Assembly (NCBI GenBank): GCA_033032865.1
Contig: JAWHQI010000005.1
Location: forward strand, 10,564,001-10,628,000
DNA: 64,000 nt
Reading direction: 5' to 3'
Source: Dactylorhiza incarnata
Lineage: Eukaryota; Streptophyta; Magnoliopsida; Asparagales; Orchidaceae
The translations under genes and the position numbers were made by a program. Shown here piece after piece: positions 46,990 to 59,030 of this stretch. The notes beneath the pieces are model-generated. The model was given only the letters and a program-made list of their open reading frames with translations, was not told where the DNA came from and ran no database searches. Positions within the stretch are counted from its first letter, which is position 1. Every line of letters starts with the position of its first letter.

Positions 46990-47745
46990 TGTACAACCCC
47001 GATATTCGCCAGGCAAAGAGACGGTCTAAAGAAGGCAATGGAACGGAGCTCGCTGAAGGGAGAGAGAGAAGGGTAGGTTGGCGAGACAGGCGGTCGTTGA
47101 AGCCAAAGGGACTCACGCAAGAGGGGTCGCGAGATCCAGACTTCGCGAGACCGGACCTCGGCAGAAACCGCTAGGAGGGAACCGGCGAGGTCCTCGCAGG
47201 GCGATCGCCCCGAAGAGACACCGCAAGCGGGACTCGCGAGGGGGACCGCGAGAGCACCCCACATGATGGTTCTCGCAGTTTCTTGCCCATAAGCCGATAG
47301 GGTCAAATTACCCTGTCACCCTTGGTGGTCTGCCCTTAGCCTCTCCAAACAGCGGAGTTTGGCTGTTAGCAGACCCATTTGGGGTGCGGATAGTAAAACT
47401 AAAAGGCGGAATCTGGTTATTAGCAGACCAGACCAGAAAATCTATAAATAGGACCTTAAAGGAACATTTGGAGAGGACTTTGGACTTCAGCTTCCCTCTC
47501 CTCAGGCTTTTCTTTGGTTAGCATTTCCAGAGCTCTCCAAGGTGCCCGAGTCTCAGCTTTGGCTTGGGAGGGGAAGCGCTCAACGATCTTCCGGGTTAGT
47601 GGAGGGACCTCCTCGCTGTGACTAAAGTCTTAGTCAATTTCCTAATCTTTCGTCTACCCTCCTCGAGGGATCAGTAAGGGCTAGCCTCCCCTCATTTCGG
47701 TGAGGGCCCCGAGCTCCGCAAGAGACCGAGAAATCAGTTTCAACA
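46990..47745 (+). repeat. G 3' LTR
   Basis: The 756 bases run TGTACAACCCC...GTTTCAACA. TATA box 47442-47450. It is closer to the G-left 3' LTR than to its own 5' LTR in length, since both retain the 33 bases missing from 35424-36149. Confidence 0.92.
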
Positions 47746-47750
47746 TAGTT

Positions 47751-49122
47751 GGTTCATTTCAGCCAACTTGCCTCTGAGAGAGATTATCTCTTTCTCAGAT
47801 TTAAGTAAATCTAAACAAACAGCTTTGAATTCATCTTTGAACTCATTTGAATTAAAATCAAAGGTAGATATTACCTGATCACTGTCATTTTTAGATTCTG
47901 ATTCTTCTGAATTACTTGTTGAGGCATTGATAGCCATCATGCAGAAGTTCCTTTCTTCTTCATCATCACTGGAGCTGGATGATGATGCATATTCTGACTC
48001 ACTGCTTGAGTCATACATAGCCATCAAGCATTGGTCCTTCTCATTTGCATTTTCTTCATCTTTAGAAGAGCTGGATGAAGATTCTTATTCTGTTTCACTC
48101 CATGTTTCAGCTACGAAGCCTCTTCCTTTATGTTTGTTTTTGTGGGAGGAGGGCTTGCTGGAGTGCCTTTTCTCTTCTTTCTCTTTTCTCTTCTCCTTCT
48201 TTTGGTTCTCTGGACATTCAGGTAGAATATGTCCAGGTTTCCTGCAACCAAAACAAATAATTTCTTTAGAATTAGATTTGTCATACCTTGGTTTTTCTTT
48301 TGATATGGAATCCTTCTTTCTGAGGTCTTTTCTAGCCATCTTGTAGAACTTTTTGGCTAGTAGGCTCATAAACTCCACTTCTCCTGGAGCTTTATCTTCC
48401 TCTTCAGTTGCTTGGAAAACAATGCTCCTTTCCTTCTTGGATTCTGGTGAGGGAGTAGATTGTTCAGCTTCTCTAGAATTGATAAGCTAATCATAAAATT
48501 TAAGCTTGCCTAACAAGGTCTCAGTGGAGATATCATTAAGGATTCTGGTTTCCTTGATTGGCTAGATCCTAGAGTCCCATGTGCTGGGGAAGCACATTAA
48601 GATCTTATCATTGACTTCAGTGATGGAGATCACTTTGTCTAGTGATTTTAGCTCATTGATTATGAGGCTGAGTATGTTGTACATATATGCAACTGTTTCA
48701 TTTTCTCCCTTCTTGAAATTCTCATACTGGGAGATTAGATGAGATCTTCTATCTTTTCTTTCATCTGCAGATCCTTCAACCATATTGTTGAGGGAGGTCT
48801 AGATTTCCCTTGTTGAGGTGCATTCCATAACCTTTTGAAAGATGTCATCAGACATTGTCTGTGCCAATATATTCATTGCTTCGGCATCAGCACTTCTCTG
48901 TTTATTTTGAGCTTCTGTCCACTCAGGAGGTGGAACAGCATTATTTGTTGTTGTTTCAGCACTTGTTATTTTTGTAGGAGTAGGAGGTCCTGTCAAAATC
49001 ACATTAAAAATATCTTCATCAATAGAGTTCATATATAATCTGATTCTTGCCTTCCATAGTGCAAACTTATTTAGATTGCACATAGGAGATCTTGTGCTTG
49101 AGTATTCTTTGTTCTGTGCCAT
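47751..49122 (-). pseudogene. gag: Gag N-terminal part of C (right unit)
   Basis: It is the same region as 17768-19139, with the ATG at 49122. Here the Trp codon at 48799-48801 (intact in the left unit) is TAG, so gag stops after about 107 residues. The UBN2-type core, the zinc knuckle CFGCRKPGHILPEC (about 48230-48272) and acidic Ser-rich tract remain readable. The frame is cut by G at 47750 and continues at 35418. Confidence 0.85.
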
Positions 49123-49205
49123 GGATTTTTAGCAAAAGAACATCTAGAAGAAAATTTAAGATCTAATTGATCTTTTGATTCAGGTGTTAGCCTGTAAAAA
49201 ATCAA

Positions 49206-49221
49206 CCTACCTCTGATACCA
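49206..49221 (-). other. Primer binding site of C (right unit)
   Basis: TGGTATCAGAGGTAGG on the minus strand, complementary to initiator tRNA-Met. It adjoins the 5' LTR. Confidence 0.85.
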
Positions 49222-49222
49222 A

Positions 49223-50697
49223 TTAAAGGTGAGGTTATATCTTAGATTTACTCTAGAGGGGGGGGGGGGGGGGGGGTGAATAGAGTATTAAAAAGTTTTT
49301 CACTTATTTTTATAGCGGAATTAAAATAGTGATATTTAGATGTGTACTGAGTGAGTTATAAAAACAAATAAAGAAAACTGCACAGCACAGCACAGAAAAA
49401 ATAAACACAATCACAGAGGACACAAGGATCTATAGTAGTTCCCCAATAAACCTGGGTACATCTACTCTTCTACCACCCTTGGTAGGAATCCACTAGGTTT
49501 TTTTGATCAGGTGCCCTATCACCAATGGGGTTTTGATCAGGTGCCCAATACAACAACTGCAGGTTTTTGATCAGGTGCCCTGCCACCAAACAGTTAACTT
49601 TTGAAGGGAGTTAGAACCTTGTACAAGATGGGATAAAGAGGGTTATGAAGTTCTTCTCTGTCAATAATCTTAGAGAAGACTAGTGGATTTGTTGTTGTAA
49701 AGCTCCCCCTGTCTGATAGAAAATAGTTGACAGTTGATGAATAGAGCTTTCTCTTGAATGAAATATCTTCCTTGATAGCTGATGAATCTGAGAGACAAAG
49801 TTTCTCAGATTTGTTGATGCTCTTGAAGATTTGAACTAGCAGCAGAATACTGAGAGAATGAAGATTGTTGATCTCTGAGAATAAAAGTGCTGTTGTTGAG
49901 GATGAACACTATAAAGCTTTTTGACTTTGTGTATTTCCTCTAGAATGTATCTTCTCTGTCGAATGATACTGTAATCCTTTTTCTTTTCTATCTTGTTACT
50001 TGTCTCTTTCGTTTTCCTTGACAATATATCTCTGATTTGAATTTAAATTCTCTGAATAAGGATGAATAATCAGGAGGATTATTTCTTGGAACTGCAATCT
50101 GATCTTTAATTCCTTTTCCTTTTTAATAAATGATATCCTTTTCTAATAAGCCAAACGGCTATTTTCCCGAGAGAATACAATGGAAAGGAAAAAAATAAAA
50201 AGGAAAGATATACTCCTTGACTTATCTGGAATATAGATCCGTTGCTGATTTAGGTTGATCTGTAATCAAAGAATAGAATATAATTGATCTGTCTGAAATT
50301 CATCGAGCTGAAATAAGAATTCGTCGATCTGAATGTTGAGCTGCTTAATCTGGCTAGAAGAATTGAGTTAGTCGATCTGAGAAGCACTTTCATCGATCTG
50401 AACATCTTGATACTTATTCTTCGACCACATAACTGAGTTCATCAAATGCTGAGACTTGGCAAGTTCGTCGAACGCTGAGACTTGGCATGTTTGTCGAACG
50501 CTGAGACTTGGCAAATTCATCGAACTGGAGCATGTCATTCGTTGAACTCAGTATGCATTTCGTCGAACGCAGAAACTTAGCTTTCCTAAGTTCTAACAGC
50601 CTAAAACCTTGACCCTTAGACTATACATTGGGGTCAACTTAGTCCTAGTCAATAGATAGTGATCCTAGCCCAAATCAGTAATAGGGTTGTTCCAACA
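49223..50697 (-). repeat. C 5' LTR
   Basis: On the minus strand it runs from TGTTGGAACAACC at 50697 to about 49223. Motif cluster 50290-50575. The G-block near its 3' end has expanded to 19 G (49258-49276), against 7 at the matching place in the shared LTR. The outer flank begins CTGTG; no matching target copy is in the window. Confidence 0.9.
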
Positions 50698-50873
50698 CTG
50701 TGCATGTGGGGCAGGTCTCCTTTGTTCCCCAGATTTCATATCTGTAAGAATCGCATGGTCAAGCATTTCCTTGACGCACGATCAGAGCGACCGTGCATTT
50801 CCTACAGCTTTCATGGATAGTGATCTACCCCCTGCTCGTGTGTTTTGTTCACGCACTAGCAATTTTTTGCGTG
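50698..50873 (+). other. Short spacer between C and E
   Basis: About 175 bases outside both LTRs. Words such as ACGCACGATCAG and GACCGTGC resemble the motif cluster of X/Y LTRs, so it may be a relic of that superfamily. No gene seen. Confidence 0.4.
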
Positions 50874-52222
50874 TGATAGTTTATAGGTTAGTAGTCTAGT
50901 TCACCTAGAGGGTGGGTGAATAGGTCTCTTTGAATTTTACTTAATTGTTGCTAGCAGTTAGTGAGTAGTAAACAAAAACTCAAGCAAAAATAGAAAGCAC
51001 ACAGTTCTTTATAGTGGTTCCCCAAGAGTGTGTATATGGGTAGTCCACTTTCCCACTACACTTTTCTAACAGAGTGTTAGATAAGGCTAACTCCTCCAAT
51101 CTCAGCTCCAAGAGCTTACAACACAGATCCCACGGGATCTCTTAGGTTTGCTTTAAACCCTACCTCAGGCTAACCAAACCTACCAAATCAGAGTTCCGCC
51201 ACTCCTACTGCTCAGAGATCACCTTAATCTCCTACCTTAGGCCTATCAAGAAGCCCTAATTCTCAGGCAATATGACCTACAGCTCTGGATCAATAGCCTT
51301 ACAAATCTCAGGCTCAATAACACTACAATCTCAGGATCAACAACCCTACAAATCTCAGGCACAGTGCCCTACAAGCTCAGAACAATACTGTTTCTACAAA
51401 GGTTTTAGGTATATCTTACAATAGTTGACAGCAGTGATATTGTCTTCTGTTGCTTATGCACAGCTGGTGCAACCTTGAAGCTGGGCTGAATGAAATCTTC
51501 AAACCTGCTCCTATCTGATCCTTCTCTTCAGTAGAAGAGAAAAGGTCACCTTGCTCTTTTGGATAGAAGAGCTATATTCTTTCCTTGTATCTTCTTGCAG
51601 GTTCAGTAAGCAGAAGGAGAGAGCTCTTGAAAGCCATCAATGGAACAGCAGATGGCTCTCACACTTATTAGCACTTAACAATACAACAGCAACAACAACC
51701 AGGCAAAAAGCCCTTTCTGAAATGCCCTAGGATGTTCTTGTATACTTCTTCCATCTTTAACGGCTCTTAGGAGGTCCCTGACACTATGGAAGAGGATAGA
51801 ATACTTTATCTTGCCTTTATAGTTATTTGTGCCAAAAGTAAATCCCGCTAGTGTCGTCTTTTAGATTTGAATCTATCTCAGTGGTTGGACTGAGACAGCC
51901 TTCAGTCTCAGCGGTTGGGCTATCTTTGTCTCAGCGGATCCGCTGAGACAGATTGACCTCTCAGTCGATTTTGTCAATCTACATCTCAGCTGAGGAAGAC
52001 CCCTTCTCAGCGGCTCCTGGCCTCGTCTTAGCGGTTCAGTTGAGACAGTGAGCTCATCTCAGCAGTTTTGACAGTGAACCACTGACCTTATCCCTAAGCT
52101 TGGAATAACTTAACCCTGCATAGTCATGATGCAAAATAGGTTTTATCAAATACAATATGTACTTAGCAATGTGAGTGATGCCTCTTCAAATCAAGGGAAA
52201 ATTGAGGGCAATATTCCCAACA
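50874..52222 (-). repeat. E 3' LTR
   Basis: On the minus strand it begins TGTTGGGAATATTGCCC at 52222. Its lower end is placed tentatively at 50874, after the CACCCACCCTCTAGG block. Motif cluster 51870-52070 contains the perfect palindrome TCTCAGCGGATCCGCTGAGA. A TATA-like ACTATAAAG lies near 51821 on the minus strand. Confidence 0.75.
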
Positions 52223-52236
52223 ATCTCCCCATATTT
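52223..52236 (-). other. Polypurine tract of E
   Basis: AAATATGGGGAGAT on the minus strand precedes the LTR start TGTTGG. It is one base off the C/D tract. Confidence 0.78.
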
Positions 52237-52260
52237 GAAGAAGGTAGAACACACACCAAT

Positions 52261-53493
52261 CGTTGGATCGGTAGGTGCCCTTAGAGGGAGGGGGGGGGTG
52301 AATAAGGGTTTTAAAAACTTATAATATATTTTGAATAACTTTGAAAAAGCTTTGATTATTAAACTAGAGAAGATCAAGACAAATCAAGTGAAGTAAAAGT
52401 AAAGACATGATTTTATTAACTTGAGAAGCATGATTACAAAACTTGATCTCTTATCGAAGCTAGAAATCAAAGCTAATAGAAATACTCTTTTTGTTTTCTA
52501 TACCAACTCGTATCCCCACGAACCGGTTGGCTTTAGCCAATCCTTCCCCGGATACGGCCTCAAGCCGCTCTAGCCAACCCTTCCCCGGATATGGCCTCGA
52601 GCACCCCCTAGACCTACACCCGAGACCTAGTCGCCAACACCAGCCGAATTTCTGACCTAAGTCCTACCCAGACCCAGTCGCCAACACGAGGCGAATTTAC
52701 TACACGATTTTAAAAGAAAAGATGTGAAATACAAAGACAATAATATAAAACTCCCTATATGTGGATCTCTTGGAGAAGTAGACGAAGACGCAGAGTATGA
52801 TCGTAGTCGATGCGGTCTTTCGTCATGATGATGATGCTTGTTGAAATATTCTCCACGGATCTCCTTAAGCCTTACTGGATTTGATGGAGTATCTCTCTAA
52901 ACCTTCCTCTATCTGTTGTGGCACGAAGCTTTGGAATTGTGGATCTCAAGAGCATTGTGAAGACGGAGCCAAGGGGTCCTTTTTATAGACTTAGTGCTAT
53001 CACCTGCGTAAGTGCTACCGCCGACGCTATCCCATTCTAGGACATATTCTGTGCGGTAGAATCTTCAGTCTGAGGAAACATTTCTCCCTTGCCTTCTGTG
53101 CTTCGTGCTACCGCCTGCGCTATCGGATACCGCCAGGCGCTATCTCCTTCTATATGTGCTCCCGGAATTTGTGCTTAAGCAAACATTTCGTCGATCTGAT
53201 TTTCGTCGAACGCAGCTAACATTTCGTCGAGCGAATTTTTGTCGAACGCAGTTATGAGCATTTCATCGAGCGTCGCTTACAGTTCGTCGAACGACAGCTA
53301 ACGCCTGTGCTAGGACTACCGTTGGCGCTAGTATGAGTGTTGGATTTGATGGCTCAACTTTGGGGGCAACCTTCTTATGTAATCCTTGAGTCATGTGGAC
53401 TTTGTTATCCTGCACACTTAAACACACAAGATCAAATACACATAGGATTTGTTATTCTCAAACCTAGGAGATGCGGAAGACCATGTTCCAACA
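52261..53493 (-). repeat. NF 3' LTR
   Basis: The 1233 bases on the minus strand run from TGTTGGAACATGG to CCGATCCAACG, with the final A mutated to G. Motif cluster 52990-53340 mixes GCGCTAGC-type and TTCGTCGAACG-type words. TATA box (CTATAAAAA, minus strand) at 52980-52988. Confidence 0.9.
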
Positions 53494-53512
53494 AACTCCC
53501 CCTTTTGATAAT
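53494..53512 (-). other. Polypurine tract of NF
   Basis: AAAAGGGGGAGTT on the minus strand directly precedes the 3' LTR. Confidence 0.8.
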
Positions 53513-56500
53513 AACAAATCCATTAATGATAAATTAGAGCATTAATATATAAGCATGATGAAACTTACTTGTGTGTGTGTGAGAGTGATGACTTAGGATA
53601 ATTATCGATTTTAGCATTTAAAATTGCTCCCCCTAAATACATGCTCCTCCTAAGTGAATGCTCCCCTAATATGTAAGCTATCATCTTAATTAAGCATGTT
53701 AGTTTTTTATTTTGATAGCAGATTATATTTATCTTGTTAGTTCTCCCCCTTTTGTTATTAGCAAAAGCGGGTAAGAAGACACCACTTAAAAGTTGACAAT
53801 AAGATAAAGGCATGATCGAGCTTGTAGAGAAGGAAATGATAAGGAGTTTTAGAGTAATTTTTATAGAGCAGGCACTCTGGGTGAGTTACCAGTCCCGGAA
53901 ATTCCCTTTTTTGGAGATTTTTTTGGCGTCAGAGCACCGCCCTGTCAAGGCGGAAGCTGCGGATCAGAGTTTTTTGCAATATAACATTTTTAAGTATTAT
54001 TATGTTGGTTCATCCCCTTTTTATATAAGAGTTTTAAGCATAAAAAAATGTAATGATTTCTAAGTAACTAAACTACCCAAACAATATGTCTACACCCTAG
54101 CCCCGTACTAAGTGACGGATGGGCATGAGGAGCTGCATACATGTCGTAGGTTGGGATGTTAGTCCCATATGCAAACACTAGACAAAAACTTAACCTAGCA
54201 CTCTTTCCCTCCAGTGCCTCGCAAGGCCCCACTAGAACCCTCCCCGGTAAAGGATAAGACATGGCTAGAGATAAAGGTTATCGAATTTCTATAACCCTAC
54301 GCCCCCGCTATGGTGAGATATGAAGTCATGGATAATAATTATTGGAAACATTTAAGCGTTTTAAATCTAATGACATAGCCTATGGATTTATATTTTTATT
54401 TGAATTTATGAAAACACTCACATAGCTATATTGAAATCCATTAATGAATCGGAGTTTTTAGCATAATAATATTTTCATAGAAATAAATCAGAGTTTTATA
54501 GCAAAAAAAATTCATGTTAAAAGCAACCAGTATAAAGTTTACCAAGCAAGTCTACCACTTGTTGCAAGAAAGGAATTTGAAGATTTAAGTGATGATGCAC
54601 ACAAAATAAAAGACTTTAAATAAGCATGAAAGCACAAGGTAACACAATTATATGGTTATGATGTGGAAGACTTATCGAAATACAAGAAACATCTTATTGT
54701 AATCAATGATGATCCATAAAAAGATATCTGAGTTAAATTTCATAAAGAAGATGTTTTTGTAAACCATTGTTCAATTAAAATCTTTAAGTTTAACAATAAA
54801 GTAGCCAAGCATGAAATAATGTTAAAAAGAGATCACTACAATGTTATTTTAATTCATAATTTCAAAACATACCAAACATTGTAGAAATCATGCTAGGTTA
54901 TCTAGTGCATTTCATAAATAAAGAGTAGTATAGAGTTAGCATTAGGATCCAATTCTTATGAGAAGAAGTGTTATGGAAGATAATGATGTGCACATAAGTG
55001 TATTTTTTATTAGAGTAAACAAATGTTTTAATAAAAAATACAAGTAATATGTAAAGTAAGAGCAAAATGAAACACAAATAATTTTACTTCCACACACTTC
55101 AATGCACAAAAAAATGTACAACTACCAAGGTGCTTTGCACACACAATGCTCATTAAGACTTATCAGGGTGCAAAGTAGTGCTTGGGGGATCACATATTTT
55201 ATTTTTAATGTTGAGACTAGTGATCCAGTGTACTTAAGAGTAAGTGGATTTTATTTTGAAAGAAAGATATGGTTTGCACAATATACTTTAATATTCTTTC
55301 CAAGGTGCTCAACCTCACAACGCTTATTAAGACTTATCAGGAGGTTCAAGTAGTGATTGGTGGAGTTATCTTTGTCACTTTATTTTATGATTTTTGTTTT
55401 GTACAAAGTTCTCTGAATACACTTGTTTTACAAACAATAGAATTTATGAAAACATAACCACTTTTCTTAACTTTTAAAAGTGCAAATAAAAGTAGTGTAG
55501 GTAAGATACTTGTGCAATTTTAATTCATTGTACTAATACAAAACATACACAAGCATTCTTAGATTAAACACATATGTAGACAATGCCAAAATAAGTGAGT
55601 GAATAAAGATCATTATCAAACATAAAATATTTGCTCATACTTAGAGGCATGCTAAGCGTAGTTCTACACAACTTTTACAATAGAATTGATGCACATATTA
55701 ATAGATATATCAAAGCATGATGAAAACAATGTTCATAGTAGTTTGAAAAGATAAATTGCAACATTATAGAAGTTCTAAGTAATAGATAAATCATGCTTGA
55801 TTTTCAATGAAGTCCATACAGTATTTTTGATATTTTGAAGAATAATTTTGATTTAAAGTTTGAACTCATAAGATTGATCTTGGACTTCCCGAGGACTACC
55901 CTGTGAGAGGTTCGCCCGGTACTAGGTGATATGATGGGATGATAGCCCAAATCACCCTTTCGCAAGATACATGTAAATAGAAAAGTTAAGTTCAAAATAA
56001 CAATTTTTGATACTTTTTTTTTTATATTTTGTATTTGATTTTTCAAAAAAGAAATAAAAATAGAAGTGCAAAAATACATAGTACACATAGATTGATATAT
56101 TTTTAAGAGTTTTTCAATATTTTAAAAATACAGAAAAACAAATAAGTACGCTAACGCCGGCGTTAGCGCTAGCGCGGGTAACAGTACACGATTTTTTATG
56201 ATTTTGAAATTTTTAATTGTTGATCTTGATTAAGTGTCCCAATAGTAGTTTCATGCTAACATTTCAGAATTTTAGGAGATGTCTAGATTGTCCAAATTGC
56301 ATGAAACATTAGAGATTTTGTATATGACTTTTCCAAATAAACTTTGCAAGTGATATATTTTATTATATCTCCATTTTAATATTTTCAAGGCTTATATTTA
56401 CCAATGTAGTTTGAAAATGATAGGAAATGTAAGCATGAGAGGACATGAATGAACAAATCAAATATTCATGATTTTAGTGATTAGCAATAATGTTCATGCA

Positions 56501-57525
56501 TAATAATACCATGGATAAGCCCTAGATGAGAATACCCATCCTGTATATCTTGGTAAACATATAAAGCCTAACATAAACATAAATATTCTTTAGGCGACAA
56601 TGTTAGTATGATAAGTTTGAGATTTATGTTATATCAAGGTTTGATTGTCTTTCAGCTTAGAGACCTAGAATGAAGTGATGATTTAATTCGATTTGATATC
56701 ACGATAATTCAAAGGTCTAAATTTGAAATAAATCACAATACACACGTAATACTCCATAACACCAACCATGGTAAACAATTATAATGTCAATTGTTATCAT
56801 ATAATTCATATACATGTAATAGAGATAGTAGTTTTTAGATGATTTTTTTATATAAATTATGATATATGATTTTTAGAGAATTTTATCAAAGGACATCAAT
56901 AGATCATGGTGGTGCGAGTGACATCAATATTCATTATGAAGGTAAATTCTTTCAATACATTTTAGTTATTTTCTTTTAATTAAGAATTTTGAATATATAT
57001 ATGTGATTTTTGATAGGTGAACAATAGTGATGGTTTAGATCATATTTGACATCAAGGAGTGACGACAATATAATTTTTTTTTGTGCACAAAGACAACCAT
57101 ATTGAAAGTTGAGCTTTCATTTAGATCTTGAACTTTCTTTTAGATCATGTTATTTTTCTAAACCACTTGTTGGTTAAGGCTAAAACACTTAATAGCCTAA
57201 TTACTTGAGTTAATTTAAAATATGTTATAGCAATTTATAATTTGATTTATATGAATAATATAAGATATTTATAGGCAACGAAGATAAGAGAGATAGATAG
57301 GTCATTAAGATTAGATATGACTTTTGAATTTTGGTCAATTTGATTTTATAAACATATTAAGCTTTTAAGAGATAAGATCATATTTTCAATATTGTATAGG
57401 ATGACCATGACATGATAGTTCAAAAGGAAAACAATAAGAGATAAAAAAGACATTAAAGCACATCATGAAGTAGAAATTTGTATATCTTATTTTGAAAAGT
57501 TTCTACTTCATGCATTTGATGATAC
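53513..57525 (-). other. Gene-free interior of NF
   Basis: About 4 kb of AT-rich sequence takes the place of pol. I found no coding frame with a recognisable motif. It holds a plastid-like insertion (53869-53962) and two copies of a roughly 60-base unit (near 55130 and 55300: CTTATCAGG(G/A) context). It also holds a palindrome pair GCTAACGCCGGCGTTAGC and GCGCTAGCGC (56150-56175) matching the LTR motif class. The part at 53775-54714 is repeated inverted at 1-848. Confidence 0.7.
53869..53962 (+). pseudogene. trnD-GUC: Plastid-like trnD-GUC fragment in a 94-base insertion
   Basis: Bases 53928-53962 match plastid trnD-GUC: the end of the D arm, the anticodon stem CCGCC/GGCGG around loop CTGTCAA with anticodon GTC, the variable region and the start of the T stem. 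The acceptor stem and most of the T arm are missing, so it cannot fold into a tRNA. The preceding 59 bases (53869-53927) are of unknown source. The 1-848 copy lacks the whole insertion and has ATAG at that place. A mitochondrial copy of the plastid gene is an alternative source. Confidence 0.75.
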
Positions 57526-58999
57526 CTAATGAATAAGTGTTTTAGGTATCCAAAGGGGACCATGTGGAATGGTTCCTTTGGGTACCCAAATATAGCGAGA
57601 TGGCTTTTGGGGAGACAAGTACGAATGAACCCTTTCAAGTGGAGTTAATGTTTCATCTTTAATTTTGGGTCTCCACTCATACTTAGGTTTAATATTATAA
57701 TTTTGCATTAAATTTCCATATTCATTAAATTTAGACTTAAAATAATGATGACATTTGAAATCATTTTTCATAGGAAATTTTTGCATATTCGAATTTAATT
57801 TAGGAGATACATAATTTTGTAAATAATGGTGATTTTGATTTTGATTTACAAATCCTTTCTATTTCTTACTCCCATTATTAGACTTAGTTATGATATTCAT
57901 ATTCATATTCAACTTGCTTTTAGATATTTGCTGATATTGTGAATTTTTATTTATAATTTTCATAAGCAATTTGATTTTTGATTTTAATTCATCATTCTTG
58001 ATCTTTAGATTATGTCTAGCTTTATTATAAGCTATTGTGCTATTTTTAAGAGTAGAAACAATAGAGTCAATATGATTTTGATAGTTATTTTTAAATTCCT
58101 CAAATGTTTCGTCCATCTCTTTGATCTCAATTTTATAATTTTGGCATGTAGCATAATCACTTTTCAAAGATGAATTTTCTAAAAATAATTTTTCATTATG
58201 TTCTTTTACACAAATATTTTCCTTTTCAAGTTCATTAAATTTTTCCTTAATATTATTACAATCAAAACAAGGTTTTGTATTTTCAATTGAAGTGACATGG
58301 GTAAAGCTAGATAAATCAGAACTTGATTCTATTTTAACTTTTGCTTTTAAATCTTTATTTTCTAAGCGCAATTTGCAATTTGCATCTTTTAAATTTCTTA
58401 CTTTTGCGCTTTGTAATTTGTAGCAATTGTAAAGTAGAAATAGAGTTACAAACAATAAGGGAATTTGATTTCCTTACAGTGCTATTGGAAGAGGCAAGAT
58501 TTGGACTAATAGTTCCTTTGACATCCTTTTGGCACTCCTCTTCCATTGATGCCATATCATCATCCCTTTCGCTTGATGTACCTTCCATGGATCCATCATG
58601 TGTGGAGCATTCATGAATACCTGTGCAGGCTTGCATATTCTCCGGTTCTTGTGATTGTTCCATACCTGCAAAAGGAGAATCATAAGTTATTTCAAGAAAA
58701 TTCCGCATCTCGTATGCAGTAGGAAAAGTATAAATGAGTTTGGAAATATTATGATCTAACGCACAAAATAGACTATTCATAGATTTTGCATTTAAAACCA
58801 TTTCATTTTTATTTAATACGCTAGGTGGTTTTTTGATAGTAATATTCCAAACTTTTTCATCTAAACAACGTTTAAGAAAATTTTCCATTACTATTTTCCA
58901 TCCTTTATAATTTCTTCCTTCAAATAACGGTGGTTTAAGAGATTTTTCTTCTTCATAAAAATTTATCCCACTAATAGAAGCGAAATCATGAGACGCCAT
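57526..58999 (-). pseudogene. gag: NF gag, shortened and frameshifted
   Basis: The ATG is at 58999, 32 bases after the primer site. The N-terminus is copia-type (SLKPPLFEGRNYKGWKIVMENFL, then NAKSMNSLFCALD and FPTAYEMRNFLEITYD). The usual capsid core after that is missing, and the frame passes straight to an acidic stretch and a long coiled coil. A frameshift near 58400 moves the coiled coil to another frame (58455-57859). After a stop at 57859, the last part (57786-57526) has YIWVPKGTIP, reminiscent of the IWVPKG segment before protease in copia elements. The protein may still bind RNA or gag partners; this is inference. Confidence 0.7.
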
Positions 59000-59030
59000 T
59001 ATTCCTGGTTATTAAGCCGATTGTAATAAC

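Larger units (their letters stand above)
35424..47745 (+). mobile_element. G: complete Tat-like Ty3/gypsy element
   Basis: The element spans 12322 bases with target duplication TAGTT (35419-35423 and 47746-47750) in C gag. Order: 5' LTR, primer site, gag, protease, reverse transcriptase, RNase H, second RNase H, integrase, 97-base tandem array, antisense gene 2, antisense gene 1, polypurine tract, 3' LTR. Integrase after RNase H is the gypsy order. A second RNase H, antisense ORFs and 3' tandem repeats are known for the Tat lineage. Coding frames carry several stops and at least two frameshifts. Confidence 0.92.
19241..50697 (-). mobile_element. C: Sirevirus-like Ty1/copia element (right unit), heavily nested
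   Basis: In minus-strand order: 5' LTR 50697-49223, primer site, gag 49122-47751, [G], gag tail and protease 35423-34653, [D], integrase and reverse transcriptase-RNase H 28296-25210. Then the post-pol ORF 24849-20917 [with S], polypurine tract 20697-20682 and LTR 20681-19241. Without insertions the element is about 11.3 kb. The order integrase before reverse transcriptase is diagnostic of copia. The extra ORF after pol, the primer tRNA and the LTR blocks point to the Sirevirus lineage. Confidence 0.88.

Noticed and set aside
50697..52222. C and E being one element with adjacent LTRs
   Set aside because: Their LTR sequences and palindrome words differ, and about 175 bases of other sequence separate them.
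53928..53962. A working tRNA-Asp gene
   Set aside because: Only the anticodon arm and its neighbours are present. Acceptor stem and most of the T arm are missing.
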